Assembly (NCBI GenBank): GCA_946479255.1
Contig: CAMLFK010000118.1
Location: forward strand, 1-14,624
Direction of reading: 5' to 3'
From: an uncultured Oxalobacteraceae bacterium
GTDB taxonomy: Bacteria > Pseudomonadota > Gammaproteobacteria > Burkholderiales > Burkholderiaceae
Length of the DNA: 14,624 nt
Of this stretch, positions 7,070-13,412 are shown in pieces. The notes beneath the pieces were generated by a model. The model worked only from the letters and a program-made list of their open reading frames with translations. It did no database searches and was not told the DNA's origin. Positions within the stretch are counted from its first letter, which is position 1; every line of letters begins with the position of its first letter. Both the position numbers and the translations under genes were made by a program.

Positions 7070-8149
7070 TCAGGCGGAAGGAAGGCTCGCGGCGAGTTCC
7101 TTGAGGCGGCGGTGGCGCTCGCCGCGGTCCAGGTCGGCCAGGGCGCGCGCGGCGGCGTAGAAGCGCGGGAAGCTGCGTTCGCGCGCCAGCAGTGCGCGGA
7201 AGGCCGGCACGAAGTCGGTATAGGTGGCGATCGAGGCCAGGTGGGCGTTCGACAGCGGTTCGGCGAAGAAGCGGTCGTAGCCGGCGTAACCGCCCCAGCT
7301 GGCCTTGAGCGCCTGGTAGTCTTCCTTGAGCTGCTGGAAGGCGCGCGCCTTGATGGCGCGCTTTTCGGCCAGCGGGCGCTTGGACGCATAGTTCTCTTCC
7401 AGCGTCTTGCGGCAGGTGAGCAGCAGTTCGACAAACTGCTGCTTGCGGCCTTTGAATTTGGCGTAGTTGTCGCGCATGGCCTGGTTGCCGAAGCCGATCA
7501 GCCAGCGCTCCACTCCGGCCTCCTCCACCGCGCTGGCGAAGGATTCGTTGAACTGCGAGTCGCCGGCCACGTACACCACCTGGTGCGACAGCTCGTGGAA
7601 AATCAGGCGCGCCAGTTCCGCATCCGGATAGTGGATGAAGGTGGAGATCAGGGGGTCGTTGAACCAGCCCAGCGTGGAGTAAGCCGGCACGCCGCCGACC
7701 TGCACGTCGTTGCCTTCGGCGCGCAGCTGGCGCGCATAGTCGGCCGCGTCCTCCTTGTTGTAGTAGCCGCGGTAGCTGACGCAACCGGCCACCGGGAAGC
7801 ACCACTGGATGGGCTTGAGCGACAGCTCGGGCGCGGCCACCACGTTCCACAGCACGTAGGGCCGTTTGAGCGCGGCGTAGTTGCGGTAGCTTTTATTGTC
7901 CGGCAGGGCCAGCTCGTGGATGGCGAAGGTGCGGATCTGGCGCGCCGTGGCCAGGCGAATCTTGAGCTTGGCGTCGATCGTTTCGTCGTTGAGCCAGTCG
8001 TCGATCGGACGCGAATCGGTGAGCAAGGACAGCTGCCCTTGCGCGGCCTGGCGGTAGTAGTTCAGGCTGGAGCAGCTAGCCAAAAGGGCAACAGTAAGGC
8101 AGCCAAGCAGCGCATGGCGCGCTGTTCGGGTTAATTTGAAGCGGGCCAT
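7070..8149 (-). CDS. Zinc-dependent lipoprotein, putative aminopeptidase family (COG4324-like)
   Basis: This 359-residue protein matches the proteobacterial 'putative aminopeptidase' family. The N-terminus has basic residues, a hydrophobic stretch and the lipobox LLASC with Cys26, so it should be a lipoprotein anchored to a membrane and facing the periplasm. The motif FHELSHQ has the zinc-binding HExxH at 185-189, followed by NESFA with Glu202 as a likely third ligand. The family is named as a peptidase, but I know of no well-defined substrate. The ATG is preceded by AAGGTG at good spacing. The molybdopterin enzyme ends 10 bp upstream, so the two are likely co-transcribed. Alternative view: an uncharacterised gluzincin-like hydrolase rather than a true aminopeptidase. 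Confidence 0.85.
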   Translation of the reverse strand: MARFKLTRTARHALLGCLTVALLASCSSLNYYRQAAQGQLSLLTDSRPIDDWLNDETIDAKLKIRLATARQIRTFAIHELALPDNKSYRNYAALKRPYVLWNVVAAPELSLKPIQWCFPVAGCVSYRGYYNKEDAADYARQLRAEGNDVQVGGVPAYSTLGWFNDPLISTFIHYPDAELARLIFHELSHQVVYVAGDSQFNESFASAVEEAGVERWLIGFGNQAMRDNYAKFKGRKQQFVELLLTCRKTLEENYASKRPLAEKRAIKARAFQQLKEDYQALKASWGGYAGYDRFFAEPLSNAHLASIATYTDFVPAFRALLARERSFPRFYAAARALADLDRGERHRRLKELAASLPSA

Positions 8150-8159
8150 GGAACACCTT

Positions 8160-10238
8160 TTATGCGGCTAGCCGCTCGACCTGGACGAGCGTGTCGTAGA
8201 ACGTCGGCGCGCGGCCCATGTCGGTCAGGCGCTGGCTGCTTACTTCGTTGGCGTTCTTGCCATCGGTGGCGAGCTTCTTCCACCAGATCGACAGCGCCAC
8301 CACCAGGCCCGCCCGCGCCTTGTCGGTGACGCGCGCCTTGGCCACAAACGAGCCGCGGTCGTTGAAGATGCGGACCATGTCGCCTTCGACGATGCCACGC
8401 GCGGCGCAGTCGCCGGGGTGGATGTCGAGGTATGGTTCGCCTTCGGTGCCGCGCAGGCTGGTGACGTTTACGAAGGTCGAGTTGAGGAAGTTGCGCGCCG
8501 GCGGCGAGATCATCGCCAGCGGGAAGCGCGCCGCCAGTTCGGGGTTACTGGCCACCGATTCATAGGGCGGCAGGTAGGCCGGCAGCGGGTCGAGGCCGTG
8601 TTCGAGCATCTGCGCTGAATAGAATTCGCACTTGCCCGAGGGTGTGGGGAAACCGCCATTGGCGAACGGGGCATCCGGCATGGCCAGCTTTTGCCAGCCC
8701 TTGCGCTTCAAGGATTCCCAGTCGACGCCGATGGCGCGCTCGCTGCGCGCATCGAATACCTGGGCAGCGATTTCGTCGTCCGTCTCTTTGAAGCATGGAT
8801 CGTCGAAACCCATGCGGGCGGCCAGCAGGCGAAAGATCTCGGTGTTGGGCTTGGATTCGCCCAGCGGCGCGATGGCGGCGTTATTGGCCATCATGTACAG
8901 GTGGCCGTAGGCGCTGTGCGCATCCACGTGTTCCAGCTGGGTGGTGGCCGGCAGCAGGATGTCGGCGTAGTCGGCGCTGTCGGTCTGGAAGTGCTCGATC
9001 ACCACCGTAAACAGGTCTTCGCGCTCGAAGCCGCGCATGACGGTGCTGGAATCGGGAGCAATGGCCAGCGGGTTGGCGTTGTAGACGATGACGGCGTCGA
9101 TGCGCGGGCCGAACTGCGGCGAGGCTTCGCGCAGCAGGTCGTCGCCGATGGTGGTCATGTTAATTGTGCGCACGTGCCCGGGCAAAAGGTCCGGGCGCTT
9201 CAGGGCCGCTTTGTCGATCGGGAAGGAGCCCGATGAGGACAGCTGCACGCCGCCGGCCGCATGGCGCCAGGCGCCGACCAGCGCCGGCAGGCAGGCGATC
9301 GCGCGCACCGACATGCCGCCGCCGCGCACGCGTTGTACGCCGTAGTTGGTGCGGATCGCAACCGGCTCGCCGCGCCGCGCCGTCTGGCCATATTCGCGGG
9401 CCAGGTTGACTACCTCGTCGACGCTGATGCCGCAGGTCTGTGCGGTGCGTTCCGGCGTCCATTCGGCCGCGCGCTCGCGCAGCTGTTCGAAACCGAGCGT
9501 GTAATTGGCGATGTAGTCCTTATCTAACAGGTCTTCCTTGATCAGCACGTGCATCAGGCCGAGCGCCAGCGCGGCATCGGTGCCCGGCAGCAGGGCGATG
9601 TGCTGGTTGCACTTCTCGGCCGTCAGGGAGCGGTAGGGATCGATGGCGATCAGCTTGGCGCCGTGGCGCTTGGCTTCCTGCGCGCGGGTCCAGAAATGCA
9701 GGTTGGATGCGATCGGGTTGCCGCCCCAGATCAGGATCAGCTTGGCGTTCTGGAATTGCTCGAGGTCGGTACCGATGCCGGCGCCGATGGTGTAGCGGTA
9801 GGCGGTGATGCCGGCTTCGGCGCAGATGGTGCGGTCCAGCATGGAGGCGCCCAGCTTGTGGAAGAAGCGCGCGGACATGGAGTCGCCCTGCACTTGGCCC
9901 ATGGTGCCTGCATAACTGTAGGGCAGGATGGCTTGCGGATCGCGCGCGGCGATGCCGGCCAGGCGCGATGCGATTTCGTCAATCGCCTGTTCCCAGCTGA
10001 TGCGCTCGAATTTGCCTTCGCCCTTTTTTCCGACCCGGCGCATCGGATGCAGCAGGCGGTCGGCGTGATAGGTGCGTTCTGTATAACGTGCAACCTTAGT
10101 GCACAAGACCCCGGCGGTGGTGGGGTGGTCGGGGTCGCCCTTCACTTGTGTCGCGACACCATTCTCGACTGTGATCAACAGTGCGCAGGTATCTGGACAG
10201 TCGTGCGGGCAGGTCGCCCGGACTTGAGTGGAACTCAT
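8160..10238 (-). CDS. Molybdopterin oxidoreductase with N-terminal [4Fe-4S] site (DMSO reductase superfamily)
   Basis: This 692-residue enzyme belongs to the bis-molybdopterin guanine dinucleotide oxidoreductases (COG0243 type, formate dehydrogenase/nitrate reductase-like). Cysteines 10, 14, 18 and 46 in CPHDCPDTC...GVLC form the usual [4Fe-4S] binding site. TICAEAG places Cys139 where related enzymes have the molybdenum ligand, as in NapA and polysulfide reductase. IWGGNPIASN, VIVYNANPLA and DILLPATTQLEHVD are typical of the central domains. The last 115 residues or so are a molydopterin-binding domain (YLDIHPGDCAARGI...). There is no signal peptide, so it acts in the cytoplasm. No electron-transfer subunit is encoded beside it, so its partner and substrate are unknown. 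The start codon has only a weak binding site (GGA) that lies inside a palindrome. It heads a two-gene operon with the lipoprotein gene. Confidence 0.9.
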   Translation of the reverse strand: MSSTQVRATCPHDCPDTCALLITVENGVATQVKGDPDHPTTAGVLCTKVARYTERTYHADRLLHPMRRVGKKGEGKFERISWEQAIDEIASRLAGIAARDPQAILPYSYAGTMGQVQGDSMSARFFHKLGASMLDRTICAEAGITAYRYTIGAGIGTDLEQFQNAKLILIWGGNPIASNLHFWTRAQEAKRHGAKLIAIDPYRSLTAEKCNQHIALLPGTDAALALGLMHVLIKEDLLDKDYIANYTLGFEQLRERAAEWTPERTAQTCGISVDEVVNLAREYGQTARRGEPVAIRTNYGVQRVRGGGMSVRAIACLPALVGAWRHAAGGVQLSSSGSFPIDKAALKRPDLLPGHVRTINMTTIGDDLLREASPQFGPRIDAVIVYNANPLAIAPDSSTVMRGFEREDLFTVVIEHFQTDSADYADILLPATTQLEHVDAHSAYGHLYMMANNAAIAPLGESKPNTEIFRLLAARMGFDDPCFKETDDEIAAQVFDARSERAIGVDWESLKRKGWQKLAMPDAPFANGGFPTPSGKCEFYSAQMLEHGLDPLPAYLPPYESVASNPELAARFPLAMISPPARNFLNSTFVNVTSLRGTEGEPYLDIHPGDCAARGIVEGDMVRIFNDRGSFVAKARVTDKARAGLVVALSIWWKKLATDGKNANEVSSQRLTDMGRAPTFYDTLVQVERLAA

Positions 10239-10240
10239 CG

Positions 10241-10253
10241 TTTTGGTCCAAAA
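10241..10253. promoter_or_regulatory. Palindrome overlapping the translation start region of the molybdopterin enzyme
   Basis: TTTTGG and CCAAAA flank a single T in perfect inverted symmetry. On the minus strand the right half ends two bases before the ATG at 10238, so it covers the only possible Shine-Dalgarno sequence (GGA). It could be a repressor operator just downstream of the TATAAA box or an RNA structure that limits initiation. No known regulator was matched. Confidence 0.35.
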
Positions 10254-10341
10254 TAATAGTGGCCGAAGCCAATACTTTATACGATTACGGCTAAGTGGAT
10301 GCGATGTATCTGCCGTGCTGGCTGGCTTGTGTTGGGCGGGC

Positions 10342-10347
10342 TACAAT
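10342..10347 (+). promoter_or_regulatory. Candidate -10 box of the M20 amidohydrolase gene
   Basis: TACAAT in the context GGGCTACAATAGCC matches the sigma-70 -10 consensus at 5/6 and has the same GGCTACAAT form as the box before the ABC exporter gene. No clear -35 is found at 16-18 bases. If used, the mRNA leader would be about 190 bases and would contain palindromic element B in full. Confidence 0.4.
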
Positions 10348-10362
10348 AGCCTTCTAAAGCTT

Positions 10363-10522
10363 AAGTACTTGCCAATAAATAGATGTGATTTTTGGCTGCC
10401 ATAACCGGCGCGTTGCTGCGTTGGCCACCGCTTGCAGTGCTCGCACTGCGGCGCAGCGGCCGCCTTGCACCGCATCCGGTTCTGTTCGCCAAAACTTCAC
10501 ATCTATTTCTCGACAAGTACTT
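10363..10522. repeat. Palindromic MITE-like repeat B in the leader of the M20 gene
   Basis: The outer 26 bases, beginning AAGTACTTG on both strands, are inverted complements at 23 of 26 positions and include AAATAGATGTGA in both arms. TTTTGGC and AACCGG also recur on both arms further in, and the centre is the perfect hairpin GCAGTGC-TC-GCACTGC at 10434-10449. The centre of the inner hairpin falls within about one base of the centre of the outer arms, so the whole 160 bp is one near-symmetric structure. It contains no gene. The open frame through it adds 54 residues to the M20 gene upstream of its real start and is not a protein extension. It is different in sequence from repeat A but of like size and design. 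Confidence 0.75.
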
Positions 10523-10546
10523 GGCATTCATGCATCGGAGATCGAG

Positions 10547-11740
10547 ATGAACCTTATCGAACCCATCATTGCGTTCCAGTCAGAACTGCAACAGATTCGC
10601 CGTGACCTGCACGCGCATCCGGAACTTTGTTATGAAGAAGAGCGCACCGCCGACGTGGTCGCGGCGCGCCTGACCGAGTGGGGCATTCCGCTCGTGCGCG
10701 GACTGGGCGTGACCGGCGTGGTCGGTGTGATCAAAAACGGCAGCTCGAACCGGGCGATCGGCTTGCGCGCGGATATGGATGCGCTGCCCATGCAAGAGGT
10801 CAACACCTTCGAACACGCGTCCCGCCATCCGGGCAAGATGCATGCGTGCGGGCACGATGGCCACACGGCCATGCTGCTCGGTGCCGCGCACCACCTGGCC
10901 AGGCATCGCAATTTCGACGGCACCGTATATGTGATTTTCCAGCCGGCGGAAGAAGGCGGCGGCGGTGCCAAGCGCATGATCGAGGATGGCTTGTTCGAGC
11001 AGTTCCCGATGGATGCGGTATATGGGATGCATAACTGGCCGGGGATTCCGGTTGGTCATTTCGGCGTGGTGTCTGGGCCGATGATGGCGTCCAGTAATGA
11101 GTTTCACGTCGTGGTCAAGGGCAAGGGCGGGCATGCCGCCCAGCCGCATCGCAGCGTCGATCCGGTGATGATCGCGGTGCAGATCGCGCAAGCCTGGCAG
11201 ATCATCGTGTCGCGCGAGAAGAATCCGCTGGATACGGCGGTGCTGTCGATTACCCAGATTCATGCGGGCAGCGCGACCAATGTGATTCCCGACGAGGCGG
11301 TGCTGATCGGCACGGTGCGGACCTTTACCACCGAAGTGCTGGACCTGATCGAGCGGCGCATGCAGGAACTGGCGGTGCACACGGCGGCGGCTTTCAATGC
11401 CGAGATCGACTTCACCTTCCGCCGCAACTATCCGCCGCTGATCAATCATCCCAAGGAAACCGCGTTCGCGATCGAGGCGATGCGCGCGGTGGTGGGCGGC
11501 GACCGTGTGAACGACGCTACCGAGCCGACCATGGGCGCGGAAGACTTCGCCTACATGCTGCAGGCGAAACCGGGGTGCTATGTGTTTATCGGTAATGGCG
11601 AAGGCGACCACCGATCGCAGGGCCATGGTTTGGGGCCATGCCAATTGCACAACGGCAGCTATGACTTCAATGACGATCTGCTGCCGATCGGCGCCAGCTA
11701 CTGGGTGCGGCTCGCCGAGATGGGCTTGGCGCCTCGCTAG
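10547..11740 (+). CDS. M20 family metallo-amidohydrolase (hippurate hydrolase/N-acyl amino acid amidohydrolase type)
   Basis: This 397-residue cytoplasmic enzyme belongs to the M20D group, which cleaves N-acyl amino acids or similar amides with a two-metal site. The metal ligands are visible: Cys101 and His103 in HACGHDGH, Glu135/Glu136 in FQPAEEGGGGA, His162 in YGMHNWPG and His368 in QLHNGSYDFND. RRDLHAHPEL near the N-terminus and the dimerisation domain (FHVVVKGKGGHAAQPH, GSATNVIPD) complete the family pattern. The ATG at 10547 is preceded by GGAGATCGAG and gives the standard N-terminus. An upstream ATG at 10385 lies in repeat B and is rejected. The substrate is unknown; hippurate, acetyl-amino acids and indole-acetyl-amino acids are all used by relatives. 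Its stop is one base from the stop of the convergent next gene. Confidence 0.92.
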   Translation: MNLIEPIIAFQSELQQIRRDLHAHPELCYEEERTADVVAARLTEWGIPLVRGLGVTGVVGVIKNGSSNRAIGLRADMDALPMQEVNTFEHASRHPGKMHACGHDGHTAMLLGAAHHLARHRNFDGTVYVIFQPAEEGGGGAKRMIEDGLFEQFPMDAVYGMHNWPGIPVGHFGVVSGPMMASSNEFHVVVKGKGGHAAQPHRSVDPVMIAVQIAQAWQIIVSREKNPLDTAVLSITQIHAGSATNVIPDEAVLIGTVRTFTTEVLDLIERRMQELAVHTAAAFNAEIDFTFRRNYPPLINHPKETAFAIEAMRAVVGGDRVNDATEPTMGAEDFAYMLQAKPGCYVFIGNGEGDHRSQGHGLGPCQLHNGSYDFNDDLLPIGASYWVRLAEMGLAPR

Positions 11741-11741
11741 C

Positions 11742-12641
11742 TTACGGCAGCTGGTCGGGCTTGTCGCCCAGGCGCTGGCCGGGGTTCAGCTTTTCCACCG
11801 CCAGCAAGGCGGCGGACTGGTCGGCGCGCGGGTAGTCATGTTCGATGCTGCGGTAGGTGTCGGTCACCAATGCCGTGACCGGCAGCACGACGCCGGCGTC
11901 GGCCGCGGCAACCAGCACATTGTTCAAGTCCTTCAGCTGGCTTTTGACCTGTCCGCCGGGCAGGAAGTTGCGGTCCAGCATGCGCTGGCCGTGCATTTCC
12001 AGGATGCGGCTTTCGGCAAAGCCGCCGCGAATGGCGGCGCGTACCGCCGCCGGATCGGCGCCGGCAGCCTGGGCCAGCAGCAAGGCTTCGGCCACGATGT
12101 TCAGGGTGCCGCCCACGATCAATTGATTGCACAGCTTGGCCACCTGCCCGCTTCCGGCCGGGCCGACCAGGGTGGCGTGTCCCATCAAGTTTAATATCGG
12201 TTCAGCCTGGGCGTAATCGTCCATGGCGCCGCCGGCCATGATGGCCAAGGTTCCCGCTTCCGCACCAGCAACGCCGCCCGATACCGGCGCATCGATAAAG
12301 CGGCAGCCGCGTTCGCTCAGCATCGCGTGATGGGCCAGGGCTTCGCCTTGCTGGGTGGAGCTCATGTCGATCCACAGCGCGTTTTTGTTCAGGCTTGGCA
12401 GTGCCGCCTGGATCACATCACTGACGGCGGGACCGGCTTCGAGCATTGAGATGACGATATCGGCGTGCTTTACCGCCTCGGGCAATTCCGGCTCGGGAGT
12501 GGCGCCGGCCGGGCGCAGGGCCTCCGCTTTGGAAGGGGTCCGGTTCCACACCGTCAAGCGAACGCCGGCATCGGCCAAGCACGTGGCCATGGGATTTCCC
12601 ATTAATCCAATCCCCAGGAATGTTACGCGAAGCGATGTCAC
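11742..12641 (-). CDS. NAD(P)-dependent beta-hydroxyacid dehydrogenase (3-hydroxyisobutyrate dehydrogenase family)
   Basis: This 299-residue cytoplasmic enzyme belongs to the family of 3-hydroxyisobutyrate and tartronate semialdehyde reductases. Using the GTG start, the Rossmann motif FLGIGLMGNPMA is at 8-19, the substrate-binding loop DAPVSGG at 117-123 is followed by VAGAEAGTLAIMAGG, and the catalytic lysine is Lys169 in GQVAKLCNQL. KDLNN near 237-241 is also conserved. The frame is open to an ATG at 12698, but the 19 extra residues look unlike the family. GTG at 12641 is preceded by GAAAGG at proper spacing, so I use it. The exact substrate cannot be told. A divergent AT-rich gap separates it from the pagL-like gene, with a minus-strand TATTAT at 12709-12714 as a possible -10 box. 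Confidence 0.88.
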   Translation of the reverse strand: MTSLRVTFLGIGLMGNPMATCLADAGVRLTVWNRTPSKAEALRPAGATPEPELPEAVKHADIVISMLEAGPAVSDVIQAALPSLNKNALWIDMSSTQQGEALAHHAMLSERGCRFIDAPVSGGVAGAEAGTLAIMAGGAMDDYAQAEPILNLMGHATLVGPAGSGQVAKLCNQLIVGGTLNIVAEALLLAQAAGADPAAVRAAIRGGFAESRILEMHGQRMLDRNFLPGGQVKSQLKDLNNVLVAAADAGVVLPVTALVTDTYRSIEHDYPRADQSAALLAVEKLNPGQRLGDKPDQLP

Positions 12642-12704
12642 AATTGACCTTTCGGTGAGATTCGGCTGGATTCGCACCCGGCGGCAGCGATCATCCAAGA
12701 TGGG

Positions 12705-12710
12705 TACAAT
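12705..12710 (+). promoter_or_regulatory. Candidate -10 box of the pagL-like gene
   Basis: TACAAT in GGGTACAATAATAG matches the -10 consensus at 5/6, about 50 bases before the ATG at 12761. It overlaps a minus-strand TATTAT (12709-12714) facing the dehydrogenase gene and sits beside the 8-base palindrome TAGTACTA (12713-12720). The two divergent genes may share control here. No good -35 boxes are visible for either. Confidence 0.3.
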
Positions 12711-12760
12711 AATAGTACTAATGTTGAGTATTTAATGATTCATCCAGCTCGGGAAACCCT

Positions 12761-13327
12761 ATGCCACGACGAAAAGTTCACATTATTCAAGCATTGACCG
12801 CTGGGCTAATGGTGATGCTGGCCGTTCCGCCGGCGTTGGCAGCCGACGGCTGGGCCGATCGTGCATCGGCCGAAGTCGGCGCCGGATCGCGGGCCGGCCT
12901 GTTCCGGGTGGGCGTGCAGTCGGATTGGGAAAATCGCCGCTGGTTCGAAGGCAATGGGCGCCACTTGCATGGTTATTGGGACGTTTCGCTCGCATATTGG
13001 CGCGGAACTGCCCATGACAACCAGACGGGAGAGCGTCAGCACATCGCCAATATCGGCTTCACGCCGGTGCTGCGCTACTCGGCGGATAAGCGCCTGGGCT
13101 GGTACGCGGAGGGTGGCATCGGCGTAAATCTCCTCTCGCAGACCTACCACAACGATGGCAAGCATTTGTCGACGGCGTTCCAGTTTGGCGACCACCTTGG
13201 CACCGGCTATGTATTTCCGAGCGGCTGGGATCTTGGTTTCAAGCTGCAGCACTTCTCCAATGGCGGCATCAAAAAGCCAAACAATGGCGTTAATTTCCTA
13301 GTGATGTCGCTGTCACGTCCCTTCTAG
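12761..13327 (+). CDS. pagL: PagL-like lipid A 3-O-deacylase (outer-membrane beta-barrel)
   Basis: This 188-residue protein is an acyloxyacyl hydrolase of the PagL family, which removes the 3-linked acyl chain from lipid A in the outer membrane and so changes endotoxin properties. A Sec signal peptide with cleavage near ALA-AD (residue 27/28) is followed by alternating hydrophobic strands of an eight-stranded barrel. The catalytic motif LQHFSNGGIKKPNNGVNF holds His164 and Ser166, matching His126 and Ser128 of the Pseudomonas aeruginosa enzyme. The position of that enzyme's Glu140 is Asn178 here. The C-terminal phenylalanine (SLSRPF) is the usual barrel assembly signal. Length fits the family. 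The ribosome binding site is weak (GGGAAA). The M28 gene follows 85 bp downstream. Confidence 0.9.
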   Translation: MPRRKVHIIQALTAGLMVMLAVPPALAADGWADRASAEVGAGSRAGLFRVGVQSDWENRRWFEGNGRHLHGYWDVSLAYWRGTAHDNQTGERQHIANIGFTPVLRYSADKRLGWYAEGGIGVNLLSQTYHNDGKHLSTAFQFGDHLGTGYVFPSGWDLGFKLQHFSNGGIKKPNNGVNFLVMSLSRPF

Positions 13328-13340
13328 AGTTTGATGTAGC

Positions 13341-13359
13341 GCAAGCGTTTAGCGTTTGC
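13341..13359 (+). terminator. Weak hairpin after the pagL-like gene
   Basis: GCAAGCG and CGTTTGC pair over seven bases with one G-T wobble around a five-base loop, 13 bases after the pagL stop. No T run follows, so it is at best a poor terminator or an mRNA end stabiliser. The M28 gene begins 53 bases later and might share the transcript. Confidence 0.25.
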
Positions 13360-13412
13360 ACCTTCGGTACTCTCCCTCAGCATTAAGATTTCCCTTCGTT
13401 ATCGGAGGGCAT

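Larger units (their letters stand above)
10239..10546. promoter_or_regulatory. Divergent intergenic region between the molybdopterin enzyme and M20 genes
   Basis: This 308-bp gap has three parts. At 10241-10253 lies the 13-base palindrome TTTTGG-T-CCAAAA, 2-15 bases upstream of the minus-strand start at 10238. At 10276-10281 a minus-strand TATAAA could be the -10 box of that gene. At 10342-10347 a plus-strand TACAAT within GGCTACAATAG could be the -10 box of the M20 gene. Neither has a good -35 box. The rest, 10363-10522, is palindromic element B, and the M20 ribosome binding site follows. Confidence 0.5.

Noticed and set aside
6758..8134. A long plus-strand frame opposite the start of fadD and the lipoprotein gene
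   Set aside because: It crosses the fadD promoter region and reads antisense to two recognised genes. Its composition is of the shadow type.
10385..10546. N-terminal extension of the M20 protein from an ATG at 10385
   Set aside because: The extra 54 residues are encoded by palindromic repeat B, are unlike the family, and the ATG at 10547 has a good ribosome binding site.
12642..12698. 19-residue N-terminal extension of the dehydrogenase from an ATG at 12698
   Set aside because: The Rossmann motif starts within ten residues of the GTG at 12641, which has GAAAGG upstream. The extension is arginine-rich and not typical.
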